The notes beneath the pieces are model-generated. The model was not told where the DNA came from and ran no database searches. It worked only from the letters and a program-made list of their open reading frames with translations. The translations under genes were made by a program, and so were the position numbers. A DNA stretch of 64,000 nt from Rotaria socialis (lineage: Eukaryota; Rotifera; Eurotatoria; Philodinida; Philodinidae), in contig CAJNYU010004617.1 of the NCBI GenBank assembly GCA_905331475.1, positions 70,036-134,035 of the forward strand, read 5' to 3'. Of the stretch, positions 1 to 12,534 are shown piece by piece (position 1 is the stretch's first letter; every line of letters starts with the position of its first letter).

Positions 1-806
1 ACTAATCATCTTCGTTATTAAAATAGTTCAATATGTGCTACTAACAATTAGATTGCATACATTTCAAAACATCCAGTTTATTTCTAAATTATATGACAAC
101 TTAATAATATGAATGATTGCTTCTGTTTTATTGGAGAAGCAAATTGGCAATAATAATGAAGTATTAGTAAATTTTAAATGAGAGTTCTTATATAGGATGC
201 AATATTAGTTCGTTGCTAAATTGATCAATAAAAACAAACCATGAAAAAACATCGACAAAATGCGAAGATTAATGTCACTAAAAGAATAGTATTTGTTGTT
301 TTAGTTTTGATACTCAATCATAAATTTCGTTTTTTCATCAAACAAAGCAAGCATGACGTTTTGAAAATTTCTATCATTTTTGTGGTTTTGGTGTCATCAA
401 ACACGACTTATTATATATCACTGTAACTAGTCCGAAGTCTAATCGTTTCGTATTACCTGTACAGTTGCGCGCAGAACAAAAAGAAATCCATCAAGCATGA
501 CTGAATGATGATCATAACCTGAGTTAAATATCTCTTTGTTCTCTTGTGGTTAGTGGTTTTTTCCTGCGGTATTTTTCCGTGGATAATAGTAATGAAATCT
601 AGCTTAAAATAAACCCATTCGTGTTGCATATCCATAGATTTCAAATTGAACGCACCAACTGAATCTTATTTTCGTTTACGTCTCATATCTACATATCGGT
701 TGATACTCGTTCGATCATAGGAGTACAAGAGTTGTGCGGATGAATTATTTTCAAAGAAAAATTATAAGTTTAGCATTATAAAATAAAGCATGCTTATATT
801 TCATAG
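1..806. other. Left edge, no gene recognised
   Basis: I see no conserved coding stretch here. Short open frames at 241-426 (plus) and 453-644 (minus) have no recognisable domain. The 5' exons of the M1AP-like gene, roughly 180 residues in vertebrates, should lie here or further left, but I could not identify them. Confidence 0.4.
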
Positions 807-3017
807 TCCTCGTCGAATTTGATTAAACATGATTTTCAAATTGTGATGGTAACAAATCGATTATCAGATTTGATTTTGTCGGACATTCATCAATATATTC
901 AAAACGAACAGTTCAATAAAAGGGTATGTATTTTCAAGTCTGATTATTATTACTACTACCTATTTACCCTCTACCCTCACATTATTTCTTATCATTACCC
1001 TTCATCTTGCTGTCTCACTTGGTAGAAGAAATTTGCATTTGTCAAGAGGTTACCTTTACCGCATATCAAATATTGCCAATCAGCAAATTTTTCGTTTGTT
1101 TTTGTTATTCAAGTATAAAAGATAAATGACGTCGTTTGTTTAATACCAGTTTTTTCTTACTCCTCTATCTTATACGAGTATACTATAAAATCAGGGGTAT
1201 AAAATGTTTGTGTTCGTTTATTTAGAACATCGAATTAGTATGTGTTAATGATGGTAATAATGTTGAATCATTCAAGCAAAAAATATCATCGTTAGATTGG
1301 ATAACTATTAAATATATATTAGAGAGTAAGTTCCGTTAAAATTTTATTTCTTTTTTATATAAAGTATTTTTTTTTTCATTTTACTAGATAAATATTCCAT
1401 AGGTCTCTACCTAAAATCATGGCTATTGAATGAAGATCGTGAAAATGAACATATTCAATTATATTTACCTACAATAAAAAAAAGTAAATTATTCTATTTG
1501 TTTTTGAATATAGCTGAGTTTCTACACAGTTCCTGTATGCTTTAAAGTACTAGTGTTGGGTCTGCTTTTCTTTTCTTATTAAGTTGGAAATAGATAGTGT
1601 CTGTTTCGAATGAGTAAGATTTCAAAGGTTATCAGTCAACGGCTAATGTAAAACAAAAATTATGTTGTAAAAACAGATTCTACTGAATTCCAACAATCCA
1701 ATTACATATTCAATAACCAACATGAATTCTTGTAATTAAAACTAAAACAAAAGAAAAAACCTATTTGACAAATACTACCTTGTTTGCCTTCATTCCAACG
1801 CAATGGCCACTTTGTTTTTCACTAGCATATGATGCTTAAGAGTGTTTAAAAAATTTGAAAAGTAAATGATGATTGTTATTAAATCTTTGGTTTACTCAAT
1901 CCTGAAGCAGCACGCTAAGGTTAAAAAGTCGAATTATCACCACTATTTCAGTTTTGATCGTTCGACGTAAAATGGAAGAAAACATAATCTACTATTAATA
2001 ACATTTTGGTAGGTATTCAAGATATGTCGAGTGTGATAGGGATGGATTGTTTTCGTCTAAGACTAGAAAGAAAAACAACGATAAATTATGAATAGATGAA
2101 TGTCACGTCGATTAATGTTTCTTTTTCGATTGAAATACGTCTTGTCTATTTTTAGCTGAATACATTGACCATTCGTGGCATATAATTCGATGTGACTTAC
2201 AAGAATTATTAATTAATCCTTATCATCATATTAATCATGATAGATTTGTAAGTTTCATATTGTTCATTTACTTTTTGGATTAACATAAATATATATCTTT
2301 TTATAGCTCATTTTTACAGAACCATCAACAATATCAACTTCAACTCAAAATTCTTCATCGCCGTCGTTGCCAATTTATCAATTCAAAGCACTGAATTTCA
2401 TTAAACAAACAGATTATTGCATATCAATGATATTTGGAATGGTAAAATGAATTTGAATGAAATAATAAAATAAACATCTATTCTTTATTTTTCTTTTCAA
2501 AAGCCACTTCTTGTAATATCATCAGCATGTCGTAAATATGATAGTGAATCCATTGAACAAAATGAAATTGCATTTGATACTTTAACAGAATATTTACGTA
2601 TAAATGTAAGTCATTTTAGTATTTTTTAATTTAATTAATTAATTTAATTAGAAATTAATGTTAATATGTCGATTGAATGATTGTTCGTCATCAACAATGA
2701 ATCAATCATTTTCGGGACATTTCATTCTTTCAGCTGCATCCGAACGTAGTTTAATATTACGTTCAATTGCTTCTAGTGAACTTCTTTTACCGCTAGCAAA
2801 ATTACCATCAAGTCAAATAATGAAACATGAACAAAAACAAAGAGATGAAAATTTATTCAATAGTCTATCAAATGTATATGTTCTATATTCGATTTAGTTT
2901 TGTTTTTTCTTTAAATTGAATTTCATTTTTCAGATAAATATTGAAGACGAAGAATATAATCCATTGTATTATGAAGCTCGTAAGAGTAAAATAACATTAA
3001 ATACAAACCTTATTTGA
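807..3017 (+). CDS. M1AP: M1AP-like protein (meiosis 1 arrest protein), 5' end missing
   Basis: Eight exons join in one frame: 807-923, 1226-1325, 1388-1483, 2156-2247, 2307-2441, 2504-2605, 2652-2873 and 2934-3017, encoding 315 residues that match the C-terminal two thirds of vertebrate M1AP (about 530 aa). Landmarks in the right order are: YLKSWL followed by EHIQLYLP; RCDLQELLINP; YQFKALNFIKQ...SMIFGMPLL; HFILSAASERSLILRSIASSELLLP; and EEYNPLYYEA near the end. All junctions are GT..AG and the phases agree. In vertebrates M1AP acts in male meiotic prophase with the SHOC1/TEX11/SPO16 recombination proteins. The start lies upstream and was not found, so this is a partial model. The 672-base intron 1484-2155 is longer than most introns here. 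The family call rests on remembered alignment; the exon model is read directly. Confidence 0.68.
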
Positions 3018-3165
3018 TAATAACTGTTTATTTTTCAAAAAAAAAACGAAGAACCGAGAGTTCATTTTTGTTTCTAGATATAGAAAATAAGCTCTACTGT
3101 TTTCCTCTTCTTTTCGTACCATTTTACATCCTCGTTGTCATCATCATCATAATCGTCATCAGAAA

Positions 3166-3622
3166 ATGGCTATTCGTCGTTTACAACAAGATTTTCATCA
3201 CCTAATGAAAAATAAAGTGGATGGAATAGATGCAAGTCCATCTGCAGAAAATATTTTTCTCTGGAATGCTATTATTTGTGGTCCAGAAGAAAGTATTTAT
3301 GAAACTGGCACATTTCAACTTCAATTAGCCTTTCCTGACGATTATCCACTTCGACCACCCCAAGTTCGATTTACAACGAACGTTTTTCATCCAAATGTTT
3401 GGTGGGAAGATGGATTCATTTGTGTTGACATACTCAAAGATGGTTGGGCACCATCTTATGATGTCTTAGCAATACTTCATTCTATTCGACTGCTGCTAAT
3501 TGATCCGAATCCACTGAGTCCAGCCAATTTAGAAGCTGCTTTACTTTATCGTGATAACCGAGCTGAATATAATCAACGCATTTCACAGATGATACAAGAC
3601 ACACACGATGCAGAGAACAACA

Positions 3623-3666
<44 letters not shown>

Positions 3667-3735
3667 AGCCAAATTGAAGATGGCGATACAATTCGTCAAA
3701 AAACGATCATTCTTCGTCATAGCATCACTGAATGA
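3166..3735 (+). CDS. Rad6/UBE2A-like ubiquitin-conjugating enzyme E2 with poly-Asp tail
   Basis: Single-exon gene, 189 aa. A UBC fold fills residues 1-145. HPN is at 75-77, the catalytic Cys is Cys86 in GFICVDIL, and WAPSYDV follows, as in Rad6 and UBE2A/B (CLDILQNRW-PTYDV). The enzyme would accept ubiquitin from E1 and pass it on with an E3; Rad6 itself works with RAD18 and BRE1 in DNA-damage tolerance and H2B ubiquitination. After the core comes a run of 14 aspartates encoded by (GAT)14 at 3625-3666, then about 25 further residues. Budding-yeast Rad6 also has an acidic tail, but animal UBE2A/B do not, so the tail here was probably gained through the microsatellite. The ATG sits 3 bases after an acceptor-like AG (3161-3162). 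With no introns and some divergence (WW before EDG), a retrocopy or lineage-specific paralogue is possible. Confidence 0.85.
3625..3666 (+). repeat. (GAT)14 microsatellite inside E2 gene
   Basis: Fourteen perfect GAT units, in frame, encode the Asp run of the E2 tail. Read on the other strand they give a spurious poly-His frame. Length variation would change tail length without breaking the frame. Confidence 0.97.
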
Positions 3736-6378
3736 ATATTCAATTTAATTGATGACATGCTATTTTTCAAACTCGATTCTTTTCAAGTTTTTACTTCATG
3801 TACAAGTGATACATTTAGTTCGTTTCATTTTAAATTTTGTTTCTTTTTTATATGCTACTATTTCATGTATATTAAGTGATACTGTTGCATTTTAGTTTGT
3901 TGTGATTATTTATTTCGTTTTTAGCGCTACATAATAAAATTGAATATTTAATGCGATGCGAAGCAGAAGCATTTATGTAGTCAGTCGCGAGTTTTTTTTT
4001 ATTTCAAAAGCAAACTAAAACATATGTAACAGATTTTTATCAACAAGAAAACACTTGTAGAAAATATTAATCGAACTTATTTGTGAATGAAAAGAAGTGT
4101 CTGGAGTTGATTCAATATGAGTGACTTATGACTGCATCATTGTAAGTTTTAAATCTAGTTCTTTTCAGCTGACTGAAAACTTTCTTTTCATAAGAGTCAT
4201 TTTACAATCTTTCGTCCTTTTTTCATATCTATAATATGGCCGACGAAATAAAAAAGTTTACATAATACTGTTTTACATAGTAGTGTTTATTCTGCATAGC
4301 TAAGTTTTATTTTTTATAATTGAATAAACAAAATTGGAAGTCCTTTCGATCGGATAAAAATTCAAAATGCTTTCAAAATATGCATATTGTTTATCACTAT
4401 GTACAATTAAAAAGAGTGTTAACAAACAATTCTACTTATTCGTGGCACGTTTCAATTCTTTATGCTTATCTGGCTATCTAACACCTTTGAGTCTAAATAT
4501 TATAGCTTACTTAAAAGCAATCATAATCAATGCTTCTTTCTATGTACCAAATTTTAAAAATTTGGAGACTTCAAAAAAGTAACATTAATCAAACTATACA
4601 AAACGATATAGATTTTATATACAATGTTCATGTAGAAAACGAGAGTCTAATTGTTGCTGTTAGCAAAAAAAAATGTTGTATCTACTATGATCTCAAATTG
4701 ATAGGCTTCAAGAATTCATCTCGGTACCCTTTACTAATTTGATGAAGAATACAGTTGATCAGCTAAGTAAATATAGATAGTGTTTACGACTTGTGTTAGT
4801 CACGAATAGGAAAAATCAATATCATTAAGAATATTGACGGTGAAGACGGACATGCATCTGCCTATGAAATGGTTCATATTTCTATTGATTACAACCATGC
4901 ATCGAGCATGATAAATTCAAGAAAAATAATTTTTACTTAGAAATCGTCGTATATATTTGAAACAGTGTTTACGTTAATTACACTAAATATACTATTCGAA
5001 CTAATCTATGCTGCGAAAAATTTAATGAGCTTAAAGATCAACTGTTGTAATATTCAGTAGGAAATATGGATGAGACATCAAATATAGGTTAATTTTCACA
5101 TATTTTCTGTCTTAAATCCTCTATTAATCACGAGAAACTATATCAATAAAAATTTTGGAACACGACATCCATAGAGGAAAAGGATTTAATTAAACCATAC
5201 TATACATCTTCGGCGTTCACAAATTACAAATAAATCAGAAACTGTAACATGAATCGTTTAAAATCCGATACATTGATTGTTTACGGATAGATGTTTTCAG
5301 TATCATCATTGACTGCAAAATACTCAATCGATCATGAGTATACATTAATTGTATTTTATGGATAATAGATTTTGTTATGATTTTCAAAAATTCAATTATG
5401 AAAGCATTATACAATGAACTATCTTATACTTTTACCATATAAATTATATAAACGAGTTAATTTACTCATTTGTACGTAGGCATTGATTTCACGATTTGAA
5501 TGAATTTCACCTTTCATCATAAAGTGACGAGCGCTGTACGCAGCACTAATTTCAACACAAGAAAAACAACTTATAAGCATTTTATATTAATCATTCTACA
5601 AGTGGCTAAGATATTTTGTGCAACTATTGAAACTTACATTGAATACGAAAAATGTCTTTTACCATTAACTGTAATTCAAATACCATTGTTCAGATGTAAA
5701 TTTTCCATGTTCACAAACTGCCATTGAACAAAATTTAGAAAAAATTAGCGCTCATTGAATTGAATGTTATATTTCAAGAATGAATCACCAACTGGTATAT
5801 TTTGAATGAATAGAGAAGCAAGGGAAGCGATACTCTGAAGTCCTCTGTAAAAATCCATATTTCTATCTATAATTCAATAAGAGCAGATTTCGTTGAGGTC
5901 ACTTAGACACACGATATTTTCCAAAGCAAGAACAAGACTACCCCAATAGCACGAAAGAATGTACGTATACAACAATAGAGACTACACTTAAATCTATGTT
6001 ACAGTAGTAAAAAATCAACCATACTCACTGAAGAAAATTGACAAAAGGCTTTATAATTGTGTGCTCAATAGGTGTCGCTAAAAACAGCTCATCATACATA
6101 TTTTTCAATAAAAATTATCGATTTTCTTTAATTTTCGAGTTACTATCATAATGAATATTTGAAAATGAATGGTTTAAAATTTCAAAATATTTTTCAAAAC
6201 GAAAACCCTTGTTAGGATGTTTATCTAAAAATCCAGCTTTTACTTTATTTTGTCCAACAAAATCTATTCCAACATTAATAAACAACGATGTTAGTCTTGG
6301 ATTTAATGATACTATAGCGACTGATTTTTTTTCTAATTTTCAGATCTTGTTAGATTTCATTAAAAAAACAACTTAAAA
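3736..6378. other. 2.6-kb gene-free stretch
   Basis: AT-rich sequence with only short open frames (4367-4582, 4530-4742, 5500-5727) that show no domain or splice support. The right end (AG at 6342-6343, after a T-rich tract) looks like a splice acceptor for the RPS10 5' UTR. Confidence 0.5.
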
Positions 6379-7029
6379 ATGTTGATGCCAAAGAAACATC
6401 GTACTCTTATCTATGAGTATTTAATGAAAGAAGGTGTAGTCGTTGCTGAAAAAGATTTTGGTCTTGATAAACATCCGGCTATTCCAGTACCAAATATACA
6501 CGTTATTAAAGCACTTCAAGTTTGTTCATTTTTTCAATTCTAATAAAAAAATTCTTTTCGTCATATTCTCAGTCGCTTAAATCACGCAATTTGGTCAAAG
6601 AACAATTTGCTTGGCGTCATTATTATTGGTATTTAAATAATGAAGGCACCAATTTCTTACGTGAATATCTCAATTTACCACCTGAAATTGTACCAGCAAC
6701 ACTTAAACGGCCAACACGCCCTGAAGGAGCCAAATCAGCTAAACGAGGTAAGAATAATGATGACTAAAATCTTAAATTTTATTATTGTATATATATAGTC
6801 GAAAATGTTCGACCAACATCACCATCTGCTGATCAAAGTCGACAAGAATATCGTCGAGGTGGATACGACAAACAAAGTGACGTTGGTGCTGGATCAGCTC
6901 GACCTGAATTTGTAAGTTGAATGATTCGAAATTTTTTTAAAGAAAAACTTATTTGTTATTATTTAGCGTGGTGGTTATGGTCGAGGTCGTCAGCCTCCAG
7001 GTAATCGTGGTAGTGCCGATCAACAATAA
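6379..7029 (+). CDS. RPS10: Small ribosomal subunit protein eS10
   Basis: Four exons (6379-6519, 6573-6747, 6799-6911, 6967-7029) give 163 aa, against 165 in human. The protein starts [19 protein letters not shown] and contains [20 protein letters not shown] and [13 protein letters not shown], both almost identical to human RPS10. It ends in a GRGR tail ([12 protein letters not shown]) as in other animals. It is a component of the 40S head near the mRNA entrance. Introns are 51-55 bases long. An acceptor-like AG at 6342-6343 lies 35 bases before the ATG, consistent with a spliced leader or a 5' UTR intron. RPL32 starts only 192 bases downstream on the same strand. Confidence 0.97.
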
Positions 7030-7221
7030 ACAAGAAGAAATCAATCTAGAACATTTTGTTATCTTCATTAATTTGTTTTTGATGACAAGAAAAATTCTAC
7101 GGCTCGAATAAAAACAGATATTGCCGAAATACTATCTTATTTCTTTGCGCGCGAGAAAAAAAGCGAAAATAACAACAGTATAACTATCATGTAACTGTTT
7201 TAGATCTTTGTTAAGTAAACG

Positions 7222-7778
7222 ATGGCAGCGACATCGACCAAGTTACGCCCTTTGGTCAAAGGAAAAATTCTTAAAAAGCGTACAAAAAAATTCGTTCGTC
7301 ATCAGAGTGATCGATACTTTCGTCTACGCGTATGTCGTTTTTTTGTATCATATCTGCTACAGACAAAAGACTTGCTTGATTTTGATCTAACACATTCTAG
7401 CCAAATTGGCGTAAACCACGTGGTATTGACAATCGTGTCCGTAGACGTTTCAAGGGTGTCTATTTAATGCCTTCAATTGGTTACGGTTCCGATAAACGTT
7501 CACGCCATATGCGTCCAGATGGTTTCCGCGCATTTCTTGTTAGCAATGTTAAGGTAAATCGAATTGAAAACTCCGATATTGTGTATTTCAATGTTGTCTA
7601 TAAAATATTTCTTAATTAGGAACTTGAAATATTATTAATGCAAAATCGTAAATTTGCCGCAGAAATAGCTCATACAGTTTCAGCACCCAATCGTAAGAAG
7701 ATTATTGAACGTGCTCAACAATTAGCTATCAAGGTTACAAATCCAAATGCTCGGCTACGTGCTGAAGAAAAAGAATAA
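7222..7778 (+). CDS. RPL32: Large ribosomal subunit protein eL32
   Basis: Three exons (7222-7329, 7401-7553, 7620-7778) give 139 aa, against 135 in human. The core motifs are [43 protein letters not shown] and the near-invariant end [14 protein letters not shown]. The N-terminus carries a few extra residues ([14 protein letters not shown]). It is a structural protein of the 60S subunit. An acceptor-like TTTTAG ends at 7203, 18 bases before the ATG. With the short gap to RPS10, this suggests either co-transcription with trans-splicing or a small 5' UTR intron. Confidence 0.97.
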
Positions 7779-8582
7779 ACAGCAAAAAAAAGACAGCGTT
7801 AACGAGAAATATCAATATGCATTATTTCTTGTTTGTCTACATTTTTGGTTTCTCCAATTCATTAATAAAAGATCTACGAGAACCAGAATAATTTATTTTT
7901 ATATTTTTATCTTACAGAACTTATTATGATGTTGAACGATTATCTCTATTATTTATTACTATGAAGATTGTTTAGAATTCATAATATTACTTAGTCTAGA
8001 CCTTCGAATTGAGATGAGCAGAATTCAGTATATAGCAGCACAACATAAAGTTCTTTTACATTAGATATTTTTGAAAAATAAATCATATACGTATTTTAAT
8101 TAGAAAATAGTAACAGAAAAATCGATTGTATATATAATAACAACTTAATATCGTCTAATAGTTTATGTGCTATATAAAACTCCGTTGATTAATGATTGTT
8201 GATATTTGTTAAAGAAATTCTATTAAAATATTTCCCTTTTTCTTCGAAAATTTCAAGCAATGAGGAAGCAGCTAAATTTTTATCTTTATTCTTTGCTTTA
8301 ATTAATTATTACTATTCATGTAGTACAAGAAACATTCAAGAATATTAATAAAAACTATCTTCTATTAGTTGATCTAAGAATTGATATGACAACAAAGAAC
8401 TTTTTACTACCATCAAATTATTCTTATGAATTTATTTATCATTATAAGTACACTTAAAATAATTTAATTGTTGTTCCGGTATGTTTTAGAAACGAATGTA
8501 GTCTTTAAGATCTATCTATACTAAAACTAATACATGAAACTATTTAGCGAAAGAGACATAAATTATTTCATTATTATTTTAG
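7779..8582. other. Intergenic, RPL32 to MRPL35
   Basis: About 800 bases of AT-rich DNA with no coding signal. It ends in a T-rich tract and AG (8581-8582) that abuts the next ATG directly. Confidence 0.5.
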
Positions 8583-9026
8583 ATGAATCGTTCATTATTA
8601 TCGTTGACACGTTGTTCGTTTTCGTTAAATATTATCCCTTATCGTACTAAAACGTATACATGGCTTCAATATAAAGAAAATAAGAATTTTATTCCACAAC
8701 TCAATGCCAATGATATAGGTGAACATCAAGGTTCACCACATGTTCAAGAACGTTTTTTCCGCCTTGGCTGGGGTGGCTATATTCATCCACAAAAACACAG
8801 ACGTCTATTTACATTTAAAAAAACCGACGAACAAAATCAACGCGAAGATATGCACGTCATGGCAGCTAATCGTCGAAGTAAAATACTTGATAAAATGTGT
8901 GATTATAAATATAACAAACGTCTTTATCTTGTTGATCCAAAATGGAAAATCTATGATCCGTATCATCGTCGTTGGAATATGAATCATATCCCCGACGAAG
9001 AACGTGATCAAAGACAATATCCTTAG
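8583..9026 (+). CDS. MRPL35: Mitochondrial large ribosomal subunit protein bL35m-like
   Basis: Single-exon gene, 147 aa. The Arg/Ser-rich first 25 residues resemble a mitochondrial targeting sequence. The C-terminal half follows vertebrate MRPL35: RFFRLGWGGYIHPQKHRRL, then RRSKILDKM (vertebrate KTQSKLLDKM), then LVDPKWKIYDPYH (vertebrate YVDDPYQKYHD). It would be part of the mitoribosome 39S subunit. The ATG directly follows TTTTAG, so the mature 5' end is probably formed by trans-splicing or by a 5' UTR intron. The family call is from remembered similarity and is good but not certain; the protein is shorter than human (188 aa). Confidence 0.75.
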   Translation: MNRSLLSLTRCSFSLNIIPYRTKTYTWLQYKENKNFIPQLNANDIGEHQGSPHVQERFFRLGWGGYIHPQKHRRLFTFKKTDEQNQREDMHVMAANRRSKILDKMCDYKYNKRLYLVDPKWKIYDPYHRRWNMNHIPDEERDQRQYP

Positions 9027-9462
9027 CAAAATTATTTTCATGTTTGTAGTTAGTCTTTCTTTTTTCTTTTGTTAAAACAAACCTTTATTCTGTTGCTATA
9101 TAACATACCAAAAAGAGATAAAACTGAGTGTGTTATCAGTCTTTTGTTGTTTTTAATGCTTTTGTGCGCTGTTGTATTATAAGAAAAGTGACTAACGATA
9201 GCAGGCAACGAAACCAACATGTCTAAAAGTAAGAATTTTGTTGCGATAAAACACTGAAATTTTTTTAATTGCACTCTAGATTAATTTTTGTTGCAGCAAA
9301 TTGTTTAGATTATAAAAAAGAGAATAAATGAAAATTGAACTCAGTAGAATTGCAAGAATTTTTTAAAATATCCGAACAGAGTTTTATGATAACCAAATCA
9401 CTTGTACATATGATTTCGGTTGTTTTAGATAAAAATTAATCAATCTACGAGAAATTATATCA
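9027..9462. other. Intergenic, MRPL35 to SNX gene
   Basis: About 430 bases with no gene seen. A TTTTAG acceptor-like site around 9423-9428 precedes the chosen start of the sorting nexin. Confidence 0.45.
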
Positions 9463-12400
9463 ATGCTTGTGAGTATTGAAAAAAAGGATAATAATAATCG
9501 AAATATTTTTCATTTTATAGGAGCCAACTAATAGTGCTGAAGTATCTAGCAACAAGGTAGACTAGTTGTTTAAATGTTTAGTTTTGTTTTATACGGTTTA
9601 ATTATGTAGCAACGCGCTGATACGGTTGATCTCAATGATAATGATTTTCAAATCGATATTTCGGACGCATTAAGTGAAAAAGACAAGGTTAAATTTACTG
9701 TTCATACAAAAGTAAGTGATTACTGTTGTTGTTGTTGCTGTTGAAAAATCTTGTAATCCATTGTTAATAGACGAAATTACCAACATTCCAAGAATCAGAT
9801 TTTAATGTGTCACGTCAACATGAAGAATTCATTTGGTTACATGATCGTTTTAATGAAAATGAAGAATACGCAGGTTTAATTGTAAGTGAATCATGAATTA
9901 ATTATTTAATCATTAAAACAAAAGAAACCTACTTGATTGACATTAATTGCATTATACGTAGACTTCAGTCTGTCAATCGAAATAATAAATAGAAACATAC
10001 ATTAATAATCAAGAAAAATCAGCTTCTTTTAACTAGTACCGTAGAAATCAGAAAATGTACAAGTAAATATTGTCAAGCCAATTACTAATTTGTCACACAA
10101 ATTTTTCACATAATTTTTGTTCCACATAACCGAACTGATTAGAGTATTTTGCAGTTAAGTCGACTCACAGCTTTCTGAAGAAATGTTACAAAAATTGAAA
10201 ATATCTCACTACTAAAGAGAATAACATCAATCTATTTAAGATTTTAATCGAAATATAATATTGACTTGAGTCAGATTCAGTGTTTACACTATTTTGAAAC
10301 TAGGTAAAAACAAGTAACTAATCCATAACCTGATAAAAATCTCTGAAAATTTGAATTCGAACAAATAGTTTTCAGATCTGAACAGTTACGTTTATATGAT
10401 CGAATAATAAGTGAATTTTTCATGCTATAGATTAAAAGGTAAAAAAGGACACTATGTATGAACAGTAAAAATTGTTGCGTTTGTACATTTGTTAAAGCTA
10501 ATATTTTGATACATTCTTTTTATTTCGTTTAACTAATCTTAATAAGTACTGATTTCAAGATATACTTTAAATAGTCGATAATCATTTTTGCTCAATGCTT
10601 TATTTTGATAGGCATTTATTCTTTTCATTTCTGTATTAATCTAACGATTCTTATAAGCCGATTAATTTATCACTCTAGTTGTTTTTAAGTGACAGATAGA
10701 TTTAAATGGCTTCATATTAATGTATTAACATCGATTGTGTTTGTTTCTTTGGTTTAGCAATTTAGTTGATTTAATTCATGGAATCACAATTTTCTGATAA
10801 TTATTTAATATTTAGATACCACCTGCTCCACCACGACCTGATTTCGATTCGTCTCGTGCTAAATTACAGAAGTTGAGTGACAGTGAAAGTATCATTACAA
10901 AAGAAGAATATGAAAAAATGAAACAAGAACTTGAAGCGTAGGTTTAAAAATAATATCTGCTGTTGATGTTTGCTATTTTTTGTTTTATTTAATCTAGTGA
11001 ATATTTAGCTATGTTTAAAAAGACTGTTTCAATGCATGAAGTATTTCTTCAACGTCTTGCTGCACATCCGATATTACGTAGTGATAATAATTTCCGTGTC
11101 TTTCTTGAATATAAAGAAGATGTATTATAAATATAAAAATAATATTTTATTTTATCGAAATTCCTGCAATTTCTTTGTAGTTAAGTGTTCGTGGAAAAAA
11201 TGCTAAAGAACAAATCACTGGTTTCTTTAAAACATTAACAAAAACAGCCGATGAAGTTCTACTGGCTAATCAAAAGGTAACAGCTGTCAAATGATGTTGT
11301 TTTCAGATGTTTTTCATCAAAAACAAAATTTCTTTTTGTCTTTAGGAAAGTGATGAATTTTTTGAGCGTCAAAAACAATTTCTTTTAACTTACAACACGA
11401 AAATAAAAGATGGCACTACTGCTGCTGATAAATCAACTCGAGCGCATAAAAGTAAGATGTGATATCTAACGAGAAGAGTTTGCATGCGTAGAATCCTTAA
11501 TAAGACTAGTTAATAACTGTGAAAGAAATGAATGCAGTTTTCAAGTTCTCATATCCGTTGATACTTTCTTGAAAACCCTGCTATATCGAAAGATAAGTCT
11601 TGTACTTACTAATGAAAAACTGAAAATAATAGAAAGAGTAATATTTTGACAATGATTTGGTTTCATTGAGCATCCTACAGACCAAGTGTAAGATTCAAAT
11701 CAAACTTTTAACAGTCGATTTATCATATAATACGCTTTTTTCTCCTATTCGATGACGATTTATTGCAATTTTATTTATTTAGCTGTTGCTGATACATATA
11801 TTAAAGTATCCAGTGGTTTTAATACTTTAGCAACAGCGGATAAAACCGATTTATCAAAGTAACAATTAGAAAAAAAGATTTCTAAATAATTATTTTTATA
11901 TAAATATTCTTTGTTTGCCATTAGATATCTTCTTGTGATGGCTGAATTTTTTGAAAAAGCTCGAGTATGATTTATTCTTTTAGTCGAATATTTTTGTTTC
12001 AAAGACTTTGAATTTCTAGAAATCAGAGTCACGTGTTCAATCAGATCTTGATCTTAAACTATCGGATACTTTAAGATATTATATGCGTGATTCAAAAGCA
12101 GCACTTGATTTGATGTATCGCCGATCACGTTGTTTAGCAGATTTTGAGACAGCAAATAAAAATTTAGATCGTGCAAGAGCTAGAAACAAAGAGGTGGACG
12201 CAGCTGAACAAGCCCAACTAAGTATCAAGAAAAAATTTGAAACTATATCAGAAAAAGCTAAAGATGGTAAAAATCGTTTTTTCTTCTTCTTTTTCTTTAA
12301 AATAAAAAAAAAACACTTATTGATTTGTTTAGAGTTAAATGATTTTAAAACGCGTCGAGTACAAATGTTTCGTAAAAATTTAATTGAATTAACTGAACTT

Positions 12401-12534
12401 CAAATAAAACATGCTAAAGTAGATAAGAAAGTTTTTGAAAATTCATGCATATTTTGTTGTTTTGTTTTTCAATTGTTTAGGCTCAAACTCAAATGATCAA
12501 AGGAGTTATACAACAAGTTGAAACACTCTCATAA
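9463..12534 (+). CDS. SNX5/SNX6-type sorting nexin (PX-BAR)
   Basis: Thirteen exons in consistent phase give 401 aa (human SNX6 has 406): 9463-9468, 9521-9556, 9610-9711, 9771-9881, 10816-10937, 10998-11121, 11181-11276, 11346-11451, 11783-11858, 11925-11964, 12020-12266, 12333-12418 and 12481-12534. The PX part includes [32 protein letters not shown] and [11 protein letters not shown]. The linker and BAR parts include [58 protein letters not shown] and [15 protein letters not shown]. The family forms heterodimers with SNX1/2 for endosome-to-Golgi retrieval (ESCPE-1/retromer). The start (ATG CTT, six coding bases before the first intron) is the only one I found that keeps phase; it is the least certain part. 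The 934-base intron 9882-10815 is unusually long here. Confidence 0.93.

Noticed and set aside
3482-3691. Minus-strand frame with a long poly-His run
   Set aside because: It is the shadow of the (GAT)14 repeat in the E2 gene on the plus strand.
4367-4742. Two overlapping open frames of about 70 codons
   Set aside because: No conserved motif, no splice partners, and composition typical of AT-rich spacer.
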